The notes beneath the pieces are model-generated. The model ran no database searches. It had not been told where the DNA came from and worked only from the letters and a program-made list of their open reading frames with translations. This document shows, in pieces, positions 6,790 through 6,994 of a stretch of DNA of 6,994 bases. The number at the start of each line of letters is the position of its first letter. The first letter of the stretch is position 1. Origin of the DNA: an uncultured Collinsella sp. Lineage in GTDB: Bacteria; Actinomycetota; Coriobacteriia; Coriobacteriales; Coriobacteriaceae. Position numbers and translations under genes: made by a program. The DNA is taken from contig CABTWP010000072.1 in assembly GCA_902488525.1 (NCBI GenBank), positions 1 through 6,994 on the forward strand, written 5' to 3'.

Positions 6790-6994
6790 TTAGTCGTCCT
6801 TGTCGTCTTTCATGACAACGGTGGTCTCGGTGTGGCTGAAGGTGTCGTGCTTCTCGGTCAGGTCGAGCTCGCCACAATACTCATCGGCACAGGTTGCTTC
6901 GTAGGCCGTCTTGAGCTGGACAACCAGTAGCACGTCTCCGATAATCACGACGATCAGAGCTGCGATGATATTGATGAGGTTGCCTTCGATATCA
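6790..6994 (-). CDS. Unidentified membrane protein, C-terminal fragment
   Basis: An open frame enters from the right edge on the minus strand and ends at TAA (6790-6792), giving 67 complete codons. It reads DIEGNLINIIAALIVVIIGD and VLLVVQLKTAYEA, followed by a polar tail with CADEYC and ending in VVMKDDKDD. The first about 30 residues are a convincing transmembrane segment; the rest is an acidic, probably cytoplasmic tail with two cysteines four residues apart. The family is not recognised. The start lies outside the window. The stop is 48 bp before the SPFH gene on the same strand, with no hairpin between, so the two are probably co-transcribed. By analogy with YdjGHI it may anchor the SPFH protein to the membrane; that is inference from position only. 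Confidence 0.65.
   Translation of the reverse strand, partial: DIEGNLINIIAALIVVIIGDVLLVVQLKTAYEATCADEYCGELDLTEKHDTFSHTETTVVMKDDKDD

Noticed and set aside
5470..6930. 486-codon open frame on the plus strand, opposite the SPFH gene
   Set aside because: It is a Gly/Ala/Val/Asp-rich shadow of a GC-rich gene on the other strand. The minus-strand frame has recognised domains, zinc ribbons and a ribosome site.

Overview
The window looks like the end of an assembled contig from a GC-rich gut actinobacterium, most likely a Coriobacteriia member such as Collinsella. This rests on the GC-rich third codon positions, a phospho-beta-glucosidase gene, and a 7TM-sensor / LuxR-type regulator set of the kind common in that class. 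It is inference, because no rRNA or marker gene is present. The first 21 bases are not biological: they match the 3' end of the Illumina TruSeq Read 2 adapter, so genomic sequence begins at base 22.

Layout. Bases 22-252 (+) hold the C-terminal 76 residues of a GH1 6-phospho-beta-glucosidase, followed by a perfect 15-bp hairpin (289-324) that probably ends its transcript. Three tightly coupled + strand genes follow. They are an eight-segment membrane protein whose kinase core is degenerate (392-2275), a five-segment membrane histidine kinase with intact H, N and G boxes (2272-3771), and a NarL/LuxR-type response regulator (3768-4391). The stop/start overlaps (GTGA, ATGA) show one operon and imply that the three proteins form one signalling pathway.

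The convergent gap 4392-4581 holds two strong hairpins, one probably serving each side. On the minus strand, reading leftward from the window end, are the 3' end of an unidentified membrane protein gene (6790-6994), an SPFH-domain protein with two C-terminal zinc ribbons (5506-6741), and a secreted lipoprotein with a lipocalin-like N-terminal part and an Ig-like C-terminal part (4582-5424). The first two lie 48 bp apart and are probably co-transcribed. The lipoprotein is separated from them by 81 bp containing a GC-rich hairpin and may be its own unit.

Working model. The upstream 7TM protein senses a ligand or membrane state but cannot be phosphorylated. It signals through the neighbouring kinase (His322) to the regulator (Asp54), whose target genes are unknown. 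The SPFH/zinc-ribbon protein and its membrane neighbour resemble envelope-stress or membrane-scaffold sets such as YdjGHI of Bacillus. No CRISPR array, insertion sequence, tRNA or rRNA was seen.
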